Below are positions 25,674-33,127 of a DNA stretch of 64,000 nt, piece by piece. Made by a program: the position numbers and the translations under genes. The notes beneath the pieces were generated by a model. That model ran no database searches. It saw nothing but the letters and a program-made list of their open reading frames with translations, and had not been told where the DNA came from. The stretch's first letter is position 1. Each line of letters starts with the position of its first letter. This DNA is from FEB-12 sp964503315 (GTDB taxonomy: Bacteria; Zixibacteria; MSB-5A5; GN15; FEB-12). The DNA lies in assembly GCA_964503315.1 (NCBI GenBank), contig CAZCZL010000001.1:475615-539614 (forward strand), in the 5' to 3' direction.

Positions 25674-26537
25674 CTATTTCTTCCAGCGAATGTCTATCGA
25701 CCCCATGCCGACATCCAGCGTGATCGTTAAACGAACCTTCGCGTTCTCATAGTCGGGCGACTCATAGACACCTTTTTCGATCTCCTCCACATCCCCGCCG
25801 TGCAGGTCTACAGAGGAAAACCACTCGCTGTTATCCGATTCAATACGCACCGGCAGCCCTTTGGGGAGAATGATATCCGCGTTCCCCAAACCAACCTCTA
25901 TCTCGACTTCGGATTCCCCGGAGTAGGTGCCGCGAAGATCCAGGTCGAATGACCCCGCTCCACCCGAAAACTTGAAATGCTCGAAATTGGCGTTCCCAAC
26001 TGAGATAATGTCCAGCGAGGACGCCCCGGCATCGATCTGGAACTCCTTCATCCGCTCCGGATTCGGCGCTGAAAACTCCAGAGTGCCCGATGCGGCGCCG
26101 ACATCGATATTTAACTCGCGGACAGGCACGCCGCCGAGGTCAACTTCCGCTTTGCAGGCCCCCATATCCAGGGTCAGTTCCATCGGAGTGCGAGTTGAAA
26201 ACGCCACATCCCAGTCATGATCCAGATCATCATGTCGATTGCGGCGATTTTCGAAGTCACTTTCCGCCGTAATGAACATGGTCTGATTGCGCATCTCTTT
26301 TTCGACTCGCACATCTATGAACTCCGGATCGTAGAACAGATCCATCTGTGCGATATCGGTCATGTCTTTAGGATTGATGATGATGGTACCGGCTGCGAAA
26401 TCAAAATCGACAATTGCCTCTTTCGCCCCATCGACCGGGATCACCTCGGTCGTATGTTTGGCCCGACCAGCCAGGGCAAGTCCGGCGCAGACGATCACGA
26501 CTAGAGTCGCGACCAGCGCTACTCTCTGTATCTTCAT
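25674..26537 (-). CDS. Exported toastrack-like protein (LiaF/DUF2154-like)
   Basis: 287 residues with signal peptide ~1-23 (LALAG). The rest is a beta-rich repeat protein: ELTLDMGACKAEVDLGG, ELNIDVGAASGTLEF, EFQIDAGASSLDIIS, EVEIEVGLGNADIILP and a last strand ending GMGSIDIRWK. This GxGxxxxxL/I ladder is the toastrack fold of LiaF-type cell-envelope stress proteins. It has no membrane helix beyond the signal. GGAGG is upstream of the ATG. It is the last gene of the ECF sigma operon, and probably acts in the periplasm as a sensor or scaffold. Confidence 0.8.
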   Translation of the reverse strand: MKIQRVALVATLVVIVCAGLALAGRAKHTTEVIPVDGAKEAIVDFDFAAGTIIINPKDMTDIAQMDLFYDPEFIDVRVEKEMRNQTMFITAESDFENRRNRHDDLDHDWDVAFSTRTPMELTLDMGACKAEVDLGGVPVRELNIDVGAASGTLEFSAPNPERMKEFQIDAGASSLDIISVGNANFEHFKFSGGAGSFDLDLRGTYSGESEVEIEVGLGNADIILPKGLPVRIESDNSEWFSSVDLHGGDVEEIEKGVYESPDYENAKVRLTITLDVGMGSIDIRWKK

Positions 26538-26615
26538 AGCTCCTCCGCATGGGAATGATTGGACTGCTATTGAATCTACGGAGCGGGGCGGAGAATTGTT
26601 TCGCTGGAAGGCGTG

Positions 26616-27917
26616 TCAGCTTCCGGACGATTGCGGCGGGCGCGGATTCGGACCGTACGGTCCAAACTTGTCATCACCTTGACCCTGTGGTGGCACTGGA
26701 GGAATGGGCGGTGGCGGAGTAACGAGACGCGGGAAGTCCGGTATGGGCGGCGGTGCGGGTGCGGGTGCTTCCGAGGCGCTTCCCCGACGATCCACTCGAA
26801 TCCCCTTGTGTTCTCTGTACCCGAACCGAGTCAAGACAGCCGCGCCGATACCTCCAAGCAGCGGGAACAGGGTAATGATGATCGACAGTATGAGGAAAAA
26901 TATCCCAAAGCCCCAGGCAACGCCAGATGAACCGAGCAGGAGGGCGACCAGCACCCAAATCAACATGAAGATCGGCACGCCAAGGAGCGCGTGAATTACG
27001 CGGTTCTGACTTCCGCCAAGAACTTTCCCGGATATCGCGGCGCCGATCCTCCCTCCCAACGCGACCACACCGCACGCCATTGCCAGCAGGTAGGCCAGCG
27101 GAATAAACGGCACCAGGGCGATTCCAATGATGGTAATGGATACTAGTATCAAGATCAGCGGGAGCAGAAAAACAAACAACAGGCCGATGAAAACGGTCCT
27201 CGCTTTGTAGTCAAACAGGCAATTTGCCAGGGTCGCCAACTGCGTCGGGAAAAGCGTGGTGACAAGGAACGCTATCACCAATAGAAACATGATGAACCCA
27301 AGCACGATCACCAGTCCATCGACCGAGAATGACCGCTGTAAAACCTCGGATGGAAAATCGAGCGGATCTGTTATCTGCTGTCTTCCGCCGATGATCGCTC
27401 CTTCTTTGACCTCGATCTCCGGCGCTTTGATATCTCCATCGACGCGTCCGGATTCTGTTACCAGAACACGACCCGAGATCGACTGAATATCCCCCTTGAC
27501 CCAACCCTTGACGGTGACCCGACCATAGGCGGTAAAACCGGCGGCGACATATTCGTCATACCCGACCAGCACAGAACCCTGCAGCGGTTTAACGATCTTT
27601 TCCTGCGTGCACCGCTCTTCCGCCGGCCGCTTGAGCGCCTCAACTACGCGTCCTTCACCGGGACGTCCAGATCGCACTACAACCGATCTGTCCGGAACGA
27701 ATGACTGCTGCTCAAAATCGTAGGTCCAGTGATTGCCGGCGGTGTCCACCGCGTCGACGCCCTCACTGGTCAATTGAATTTCGTTGAAAATTGTGTCTGT
27801 GGAAGGAGAGCCTGCGGAAGCTCTGGGTGCGGGGGCCTGCTGTGACAACGCCGAGACCGCCCCGAGCAGGGCGGCGAAAAACACCAATACAAATGGAATG
27901 GCCACAGACCGTTTCAT
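26616..27917 (-). CDS. Bactofilin-like beta-helix plus multi-pass membrane protein
   Basis: 433 residues: signal peptide ~1-25, an extracytoplasmic segment with a short polymer-forming (bactofilin-like) beta-helix (~120-175: GRVTVKGWVKGDIQSISGRV, then ESGRVDGDIKAPEIEVKEGA), then about five hydrophobic helices (~205-365) and a Pro-rich C-terminal tail (PPPIPDFPRL, PPPPIPPVPP). The combination suggests an inner-membrane protein with a periplasmic solenoid. Function unknown. It sits between two other beta-repeat proteins in the ECF sigma operon, 26 bp after the DUF4097-like gene. Confidence 0.8.
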   Translation of the reverse strand: MKRSVAIPFVLVFFAALLGAVSALSQQAPAPRASAGSPSTDTIFNEIQLTSEGVDAVDTAGNHWTYDFEQQSFVPDRSVVVRSGRPGEGRVVEALKRPAEERCTQEKIVKPLQGSVLVGYDEYVAAGFTAYGRVTVKGWVKGDIQSISGRVLVTESGRVDGDIKAPEIEVKEGAIIGGRQQITDPLDFPSEVLQRSFSVDGLVIVLGFIMFLLVIAFLVTTLFPTQLATLANCLFDYKARTVFIGLLFVFLLPLILILVSITIIGIALVPFIPLAYLLAMACGVVALGGRIGAAISGKVLGGSQNRVIHALLGVPIFMLIWVLVALLLGSSGVAWGFGIFFLILSIIITLFPLLGGIGAAVLTRFGYREHKGIRVDRRGSASEAPAPAPPPIPDFPRLVTPPPPIPPVPPQGQGDDKFGPYGPNPRPPQSSGS

Positions 27918-27943
27918 GCTACATCCAATGTAGATCCGCCGGT

Positions 27944-28954
27944 CTAGAACTGGGCAACTGTCACATCACCCGAGATCGTTGCCAGCGAAACTTGTATACC
28001 GCCGACTCCCACTGTTCCAACTAACTGGCGAGTCGACATCTTATCTATCTTCACCGGAAGCTCGGTTTTGATCGTCCCCGTTTCGGATTTCAGCCGAAGC
28101 GTCCCCGATGCCTCTGGTGGTACCATCAACGTAATATCACCGCTCTCGGTTTCGATAAAGAGATCGCGCGAGGTCTCCAGCGGCGTGGAGATTATCACGC
28201 TCCCGGTCACGGTCGCCAGATCGATCGCGCCACGCTCCTGACGGATATTCACATCCGCCGAGGTCGTTTTCACCCGCACATCACCATCCACAAACTGCAG
28301 ATCGATCACGCCGGTCGGTTGGCGAACAGTCACCGGTCCAAAGAGCATATCCCCTTTGGTGCTTCCGGCGCTGTTGGCCACCTCGACTGGTCCTTCAATA
28401 CTTGTCAGAAGCACCGATGCCGCCGCCGAACGGATATCAACCGCTCCATGGATCGTCGTCAGCGCGATCGACTGAGCCGACGTGTTCATCGAGATGTCGC
28501 CGTCGATATCGGCTATCCTGACATCTCCTTCGCCGTTATCCAGTACCACGCGACAATTTCGCGGCACCTTTATCGAAAAACTGACTTCGCCGAATGAATC
28601 TTCTTTGCCGCGTCCGAGTACTTTCTGCCAGAACGAACGGCCGCGCTCCCGGATCGGGAGATAGTTGGCGGCGATCTTCACCGCCTGCTTTTTCTGCTCG
28701 ACACGGATCTCGATATGGTCGGCTATTTCGGCCGCTTCGCGATCATCGCCGATCTTGATATGCTTGACCGCGTCAATGATGACGGTCGGCTGCTCGTGAC
28801 CGATGATCTCGATATCGCCGTCCTGACAGGTCAGCGTTATCTCCGCCTTGTCACCGACCTCTACTATCCGCTGATACTGGAAAGTATGCTCACCAGCCTG
28901 AACGCCAACGGCGCCCAGCCCGAGGCAAACCATCCATAGCACAAACCGATTCAC
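27944..28954 (-). CDS. DUF4097-family exported beta-solenoid protein
   Basis: 336 residues, GTG start with GAGG upstream; signal peptide ~1-20 (GVQAG). From ~75 onward it is a regular ladder of short strands: FSIKVPRNCRVVLDNGEGDVRIADIDGD-type units, then SMNTSAQSIALTTIHGAVDI, SADVNIRQERGAIDLATVTGSV and ESGDITLMVPPEASGTL. This matches the DUF4097 putative-adhesin fold, related to toastrack domains and often found near sigma factors or anti-sigma factors. It follows the ECF sigma gene by 39 bp. A periplasmic location is predicted. Confidence 0.85.
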   Translation of the reverse strand: MNRFVLWMVCLGLGAVGVQAGEHTFQYQRIVEVGDKAEITLTCQDGDIEIIGHEQPTVIIDAVKHIKIGDDREAAEIADHIEIRVEQKKQAVKIAANYLPIRERGRSFWQKVLGRGKEDSFGEVSFSIKVPRNCRVVLDNGEGDVRIADIDGDISMNTSAQSIALTTIHGAVDIRSAAASVLLTSIEGPVEVANSAGSTKGDMLFGPVTVRQPTGVIDLQFVDGDVRVKTTSADVNIRQERGAIDLATVTGSVIISTPLETSRDLFIETESGDITLMVPPEASGTLRLKSETGTIKTELPVKIDKMSTRQLVGTVGVGGIQVSLATISGDVTVAQF

Positions 28955-28993
28955 CTGGACCTCATGCCTGCGTGGCAGGCGATAGGGGTTCGC

Positions 28994-29557
28994 TTAGAGG
29001 TGCCGAAGTTTCTTTTTCAGCAGCTCACGGGCCCGGAAGATACGGGCTTTGACCGTACCGACCGGTATATCCAGTAAATCGGCTATTTCCTCGTACGATT
29101 TATCTTCTTTGTGCCGGTAAACTATCACGTCCCGATAGTTCTTCGGCAGCGAATCGATCGCTTCCTCGATGGAAAAGCTCTGTTCCTTCCGTTCCAGATC
29201 CCGTTCCGGATGATAGGAATAATCCGCCACTTCGATCTCCACCGTCCCATCCCGAGTCTCCAACGGTCGATCCAGTGAAAGCGCCTGGATCCGCTTCTTG
29301 CGGAGGAAATCAATGGAGGAATTGGCCGCTATTTTGTACAGCCAGGTCGAAAACCGGTACTCCGAACGGTATGACGCAAGGGCGGAAAAGGCCTTCATAA
29401 AGGTTTCCTGCACCAGATCGTTGGCGACCTCGTCATTGCGGACTATCTTATTGATAATATGGAAGATAGACTGGCGGTGCTTCTCCATCAGGTGGGTGTA
29501 CGCCCGCTGATTTCCGGCCAGTGCCTCTTCAATCCAGATGCTGTCTTCGTCCTGCAA
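28994..29557 (-). CDS. ECF-type RNA polymerase sigma factor
   Basis: 187 residues, TTG start with AGGA five bases upstream. Region 2 (~25-95) has the core-binding segment NDLVQETFMKAFSALASYR and the -10-binding helix FSTWLYKIAANSSIDFLRK. Region 4 (~130-180) has LPKNYRDVIVYRHKEDKSYEEIADLLDIPVGTVKARIFRAR. No anti-sigma factor with a zinc-finger motif follows. Instead three exported toastrack/beta-solenoid proteins are co-transcribed, suggesting these take over signal sensing. A sigma-W-like promoter just upstream points to autoregulation. Confidence 0.93.
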   Translation of the reverse strand: MQDEDSIWIEEALAGNQRAYTHLMEKHRQSIFHIINKIVRNDEVANDLVQETFMKAFSALASYRSEYRFSTWLYKIAANSSIDFLRKKRIQALSLDRPLETRDGTVEIEVADYSYHPERDLERKEQSFSIEEAIDSLPKNYRDVIVYRHKEDKSYEEIADLLDIPVGTVKARIFRARELLKKKLRHL

Positions 29558-29574
29558 TCGAGTCCTACTTCAGG

Positions 29575-29600
29575 TACGGGTTAGCTCGAAGCCTGTTGCA
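29575..29600 (-). promoter_or_regulatory. ECF (sigma-W-like) autoregulatory promoter
   Basis: Minus strand TGCAAC (29600-29595), exactly 16 bp, then CGTA (29578-29575). The Bacillus sigma-W consensus is TGAAAC-N16-CGTA, so this differs at one base. It lies about 18 bp upstream of the ECF sigma start codon. Confidence 0.55.
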
Positions 29601-29654
29601 ATCAAGCGAATAAAATAAGTCCCCACTTGCGGTTAGCAAAGTCTTTTTCCGCCG

Positions 29655-30134
29655 TCAACTGTTCACATACCCCTGCAGATAGCTCTTCTTAGGGTCTCCG
29701 CTCCGCAGGTCTATCTTGTATTCCAGATAGGCTTTGAGATTGGTCAGAAAGAAGACCCAGCCATTCCGGCACCCCATATGCCAGTTGATCCGGGATTGGG
29801 GGGTATCCTTCATGCCGAACTGACGCAGGATGCAGTCTGTCCCCCGAACGGTCTTCTTGAAAGTCACCTCGACCGTCTCCCCGTCGCTCCCAAAACTGAA
29901 TTTGAAATAGCTGTTCTTCCTGACCGCCAGCACCGACTCTTCCCCCGTCGCCCCGGTCAGAAATTTCATGTAGAATCTTCCCCCGCGCTCCGGCTGGAGT
30001 ATCGCTTCACTAACAAACCAACGAACGATCTCTTTCTCTTTTGTCCACGCATTAAAGACGCGGGCAGGTGTCGCCCGTATCTCTATCTTCTCAGTAAATT
30101 GCGTCCAGTCGTACTTCTTAGGTTTGGTCGCCAT
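29655..30134 (-). CDS. AHSA1/SRPBCC-domain protein
   Basis: 159 residues from the ATG at 30134 (GGAG upstream); a longer frame to 30194 is not supported. It has the SRPBCC pattern of the Aha1-like family: FTEKIEIRATPARVFNAWT, IVRWFVSEAILQPERGGRF, VTFKKTVRGTDCILRQFGM, and a C-terminal helix NGWVFFLTNLKAYLEY. These proteins bind hydrophobic ligands in a helix-grip cavity and have varied, mostly unknown roles. It is a single gene, 120 bp from the ECF sigma gene and divergent from the methyltransferase at 30300. Confidence 0.85.
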   Translation of the reverse strand: MATKPKKYDWTQFTEKIEIRATPARVFNAWTKEKEIVRWFVSEAILQPERGGRFYMKFLTGATGEESVLAVRKNSYFKFSFGSDGETVEVTFKKTVRGTDCILRQFGMKDTPQSRINWHMGCRNGWVFFLTNLKAYLEYKIDLRSGDPKKSYLQGYVNS

Positions 30135-30299
30135 CGCGGCATCTCCTCTGTTCAATTCCTGAACATCCGATTGGTGGGGATCTTGGCTGCCCAATTTTAT
30201 ACAAAATGAGTCTTCGCTCCAAGGAAAAAGCCGCGAGCGGGTTTAGCCATTAACCCATTGCGCCGTTTATATCAGGAGGAAGAAGTGAGAGAGAGGTAG

Positions 30300-31061
30300 A
30301 TGCTGTACGACTATCCGCAGTACTACGAGATCGCGTTTTCGTTTCGGGATATAGAGTTCGAAGCGTCGTTTCTCGATGAGTGCATTCGACGCTTTGCCAA
30401 AACTCATACCCGCAACGTATTTGAGGTCGCCTGTGGTCCCGCGCCCCATGCCGGCGTGTTGACCAACCTGGGGTACCATTACACGGGTCTCGATATCAAT
30501 CGTAACATGCTCGACTACGCCGCCTTCAAGTGGCGCGGGTTGAAACCTGCCCCGCGATTTGTCGAAGGTAACATGGTCTCGTTCTCTCTTCCTCAGACAG
30601 CGGATTTCGCCTACGTCATGCTCGGCTCTCTCTATCTCAACTCACTCGCCGAAATGACCAGCCACTTCAATTCCATGGCGCGCCTGCTCCGGCCGGGGGG
30701 GCTCTACTTTCTCGACTGGTGCGTGCAGTTCTCCGATCCGATGGTCCGCGAGATGTCCAATGTGGTGGTAAATGAGGCAGATGGCGTCAATATCGAGTCG
30801 CGATTCGCCGTCAAACTGGTGGATTCCGCCAAACAGATATACGAAGAAGTTTGGACGATCGATATCAACGACCATGGCCGTCGCAAGACCTTCCGCATGG
30901 TGGAACGAAACAAGGCTATCTTCCCACAGGAATTCTTGCTCTTTCTCGAAAGTCGCACAGACTTTGAGTTGGTCGGATGGTGGCATGACTGGGATCTGGA
31001 GAAGCCGATCGACGGCTCCGCCCATGTCACCCGCCCGGTGGTGCTGATACGCCGCAAGTGA
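30300..31061 (+). CDS. Class I SAM-dependent methyltransferase
   Basis: 253 residues. The SAM-binding motif I is VFEVACGPAPHAGVLTNLG (~40-58), followed by TGLDINRNMLDYA (acidic residue binding the ribose), EGNMVSFSLP, and the post-motif MARLLRPGGLYFLDW. The C-terminal half (~140-250) is a substrate-binding beta-sheet region. The natural substrate cannot be inferred. AGAGAGAGGT lies before the ATG, and the gene ends just before a terminator. Confidence 0.85.
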   Translation: MLYDYPQYYEIAFSFRDIEFEASFLDECIRRFAKTHTRNVFEVACGPAPHAGVLTNLGYHYTGLDINRNMLDYAAFKWRGLKPAPRFVEGNMVSFSLPQTADFAYVMLGSLYLNSLAEMTSHFNSMARLLRPGGLYFLDWCVQFSDPMVREMSNVVVNEADGVNIESRFAVKLVDSAKQIYEEVWTIDINDHGRRKTFRMVERNKAIFPQEFLLFLESRTDFELVGWWHDWDLEKPIDGSAHVTRPVVLIRRK

Positions 31062-31090
31062 TCGACCGGATCAAGCCCCATTCCCCAAAA

Positions 31091-31138
31091 AAGAAAACGG
31101 GTGATCCTCTCTGCTTCTGAGGACCACCCGTCGTTTTG
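31091..31138. terminator. Bidirectional rho-independent terminator
   Basis: Stem ACGGGTG...CCACCCGT extended by TCCTC/GAGGA around a loop (31097-31131), with an A-run before and TCGTTTTGTT after. It separates the methyltransferase gene from the convergent ArsR/micropeptide pair. Confidence 0.8.
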
Positions 31139-31177
31139 TTATACCCGAGCGGCGTCATGCCGATTCAGGTGGGCCGT

Positions 31178-31252
31178 TTAACGTCCTGCCCGGGACCGGA
31201 AACTCGAGCCGCCGCAACAATGGGCGACACGCGGCGTAGCATAACGCTTCAT
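31178..31252 (-). CDS. 24-residue Cys-Cys micropeptide coupled to arsR
   Basis: The ATG at 31252 overlaps the ArsR stop (ATGA) and has AAGGAG eight bases upstream, within the end of arsR. It encodes 24 residues starting MKRYATPRVAHCCGGSSF and ending in a basic tail, stop TAA at 31178. It has an adjacent Cys pair preceded by His, which could bind a soft metal or metalloid. No family is known to me. The downstream terminator follows within 90 bp, leaving no other gene. The coupling geometry and ribosome-binding site favour real translation, but length alone gives no statistical support. Confidence 0.45.
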   Translation of the reverse strand: MKRYATPRVAHCCGGSSFRSRAGR

Positions 31253-31662
31253 GATCGTTCTCCTTTATGCCTGATAGGTTTCGTTTTCTCTCTATGAGCA
31301 TGCTCGGAACGTTTGTTTGCTTTCTTCTCAATTGAACCTTGGCTTAGTTGAACCACCTGGACGTCAGTGCAGCAACAAGGGAAACAGCCGATCAACTGCA
31401 CGCAAAAGGCCTTCAGGTTCTCGGCGTTCAATTCATACAACACTTGCTGCCCCTGACGGCGGCGCACAACCATCCCGGCGGCCAGTAATGTCTGCAGATG
31501 TCGCGTAATGGTCGGCTGTGAGAGATTGAAAAATGATACTATCTCGCCAACCGACCGCCCCTGCCCTTCCAGCATCAGCATGATCTTCAGCCGGGTCGGG
31601 TCGGACATCGCCTTCATCCCTTCGGGGAGCTTTTCTGTGGTCTCTGATTTTTTCATATTCAT
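31249..31662 (-). CDS. ArsR/SmtB-family transcriptional repressor with C-terminal Cys cluster
   Basis: 137 residues if started at the ATG at 31662 (a second ATG is at 31656); longer frames would overlap the operator. Winged helix: MSDPTRLKIMLMLEG, SVGEIVSFFNLSQPTITRHLQTLLAAGMVVRRRQGQQVLYEL. After it come FCVQLIGCFPCCCTD, five Cys in 12 residues, a plausible metal/metalloid or thiol sensor site not at the classical alpha-3 position. A basic tail follows. It is divergent from a symporter gene with an ArsR-like operator between. No arsenic resistance gene is in sight, so arsenic sensing is uncertain. Confidence 0.88.
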   Translation of the reverse strand: MNMKKSETTEKLPEGMKAMSDPTRLKIMLMLEGQGRSVGEIVSFFNLSQPTITRHLQTLLAAGMVVRRRQGQQVLYELNAENLKAFCVQLIGCFPCCCTDVQVVQLSQGSIEKKANKRSEHAHREKTKPIRHKGERS

Positions 31663-31664
31663 AC

Positions 31665-31688
31665 ATATATACGCATGTGTGCATATAT
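31665..31688. promoter_or_regulatory. ArsR-type operator candidate
   Basis: An imperfect inverted repeat ATATACGC-N6-GCATATAT (31667-31688, 7 of 8 bases matched), AT-flanked, lies immediately before the arsR start and within the arsR/symporter divergent gap. It resembles the AT-rich dyads bound by ArsR/SmtB proteins. Confidence 0.55.
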
Positions 31689-31775
31689 TAGTTCCCTGTT
31701 TTTGAAACTTCCTCGCTTGCGCCTGGAATTGAGATTTCCGATATTGCGGCAACATCAGCCCTAACAAGCAGTTAC

Positions 31776-33110
31776 ATGACCAGCCACGCTACGCCTTCAG
31801 CCCGCAAAAAACGCCCCCTGCATGTCAGAATATTCTGGGGGTTGGCGGTTGGAGTCCTTGCCGGACTGGCGGTCAATATCTGGGTGGGCGGCGCCGACCC
31901 GACCGTCAAAGCGATCATCTCCCATGTCACCGAGCCGATCGGCCAGCTATTTCTCCGCCTGCTTTTAATGGTCGTCGTGCCGCTGGTCTTTTCATCGTTG
32001 GTGGTTGGAGTAGCGGGAATCGGGGATCTGCGGACTCTTGGCAGGATCGGCATCAAGTCCTTTGCATATACTTTGGTCATCTCGGCAATATCGGTACTCA
32101 TAGGTATCACGCTCGCCAACACAATTAAGCCGGGCAACAGAGTTGATTCCACAACTGCCTCGGCCCTGCAGGAACGTTACGGCACCGAGGCAACCAAACG
32201 AGTCGAGGCAGTCAAGCAGACCGGCGCAGATACTCCTTTCATGCAGGTCGTGAAGACGATCGTCCCGACCAATCCCTTCGCGGCAATTGCATCCGATACA
32301 CCGAACATGCTTCACCTGATGTTTTTCGCGCTGGTGCTGGGTATCGCCGCCACTTTGATACCTGGTGAAGCCGCCCGTCCCTACGTCACATTTCTCGAGT
32401 CAGTTTTCCGGCTGTCGGCAAAGCTGATCGACCTCATCATGTACACCGCGCCGTTTGCGGTCGCTTGTTTGCTCTTTAATAATATCGCACAATTTGGAAT
32501 TGAACTGCTGGGCGCGCTCGGGTGGTTCATCCTGACTGTGCTACTAGGGTTGTCACTTCATATGTTTGGAGTCTACTCGATATCGATCGCCTGGCTCTCG
32601 CGTATCAACCCGGTTGTGTTTTTCAAGCGGATTGAGACGGTGTTGTTGACCGCGTTTTCCACTTCCTCATCCAACGCGACCCTCCCCACCGCATTGGCTG
32701 AAACCGAAAAGAAGCTCGGCGTCCCGCGTCATATCACCAACTTCGTGTTGACTGTTGGAGCCACCGCGAATCAAAACGGCACAGCGCTGTACGAAGGCGT
32801 CACCGTGCTGTTTCTCGCGCAATTGTCGGGGATCGATCTCAGCCTTGGTCAGCAGATCATGGTCGCCTACCTGGCGATACTGGGTGGAATCGGGACAGCT
32901 GGTGTACCGTCAGGCTCAATACCGTTCATTATTCTGGTCCTGGCGACAATCAACGTAAACCCGGCGCTGATAGCCGTAATTCTTGGGGTAGATCGAGTTC
33001 TGGATATGTGTCGCACGACACTCAATGTAGCTGGCGATATCACCGCCGCCACGTATGTCGCCCGATCCGAAGGGTACAACCTGCTGCAGCCGCAGCCGGT
33101 TGAAGAGTAA
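31776..33110 (+). CDS. Dicarboxylate/amino acid:cation symporter (DAACS family)
   Basis: 444 residues. A basic N-terminus precedes about eight membrane helices plus two re-entrant hairpins. Family signatures: the Ser-rich hairpin FSTSSSNATLPTA, the helix NQNGTALYEGVTVLFLAQ (NMDGT motif with two substitutions), GIGTAGVPSGSIPF, and the substrate-binding segment DRVLDMCRTTLNVAGD. It imports glutamate/aspartate or C4-dicarboxylates with Na+ or H+. The Arg in DMCRTT favours acidic amino acid binding as in glutamate transporters. It is divergent from arsR, whose product may repress it. Confidence 0.92.
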   Translation: MTSHATPSARKKRPLHVRIFWGLAVGVLAGLAVNIWVGGADPTVKAIISHVTEPIGQLFLRLLLMVVVPLVFSSLVVGVAGIGDLRTLGRIGIKSFAYTLVISAISVLIGITLANTIKPGNRVDSTTASALQERYGTEATKRVEAVKQTGADTPFMQVVKTIVPTNPFAAIASDTPNMLHLMFFALVLGIAATLIPGEAARPYVTFLESVFRLSAKLIDLIMYTAPFAVACLLFNNIAQFGIELLGALGWFILTVLLGLSLHMFGVYSISIAWLSRINPVVFFKRIETVLLTAFSTSSSNATLPTALAETEKKLGVPRHITNFVLTVGATANQNGTALYEGVTVLFLAQLSGIDLSLGQQIMVAYLAILGGIGTAGVPSGSIPFIILVLATINVNPALIAVILGVDRVLDMCRTTLNVAGDITAATYVARSEGYNLLQPQPVEE

Positions 33111-33127
33111 CTCCCCCGCACAGAGTC

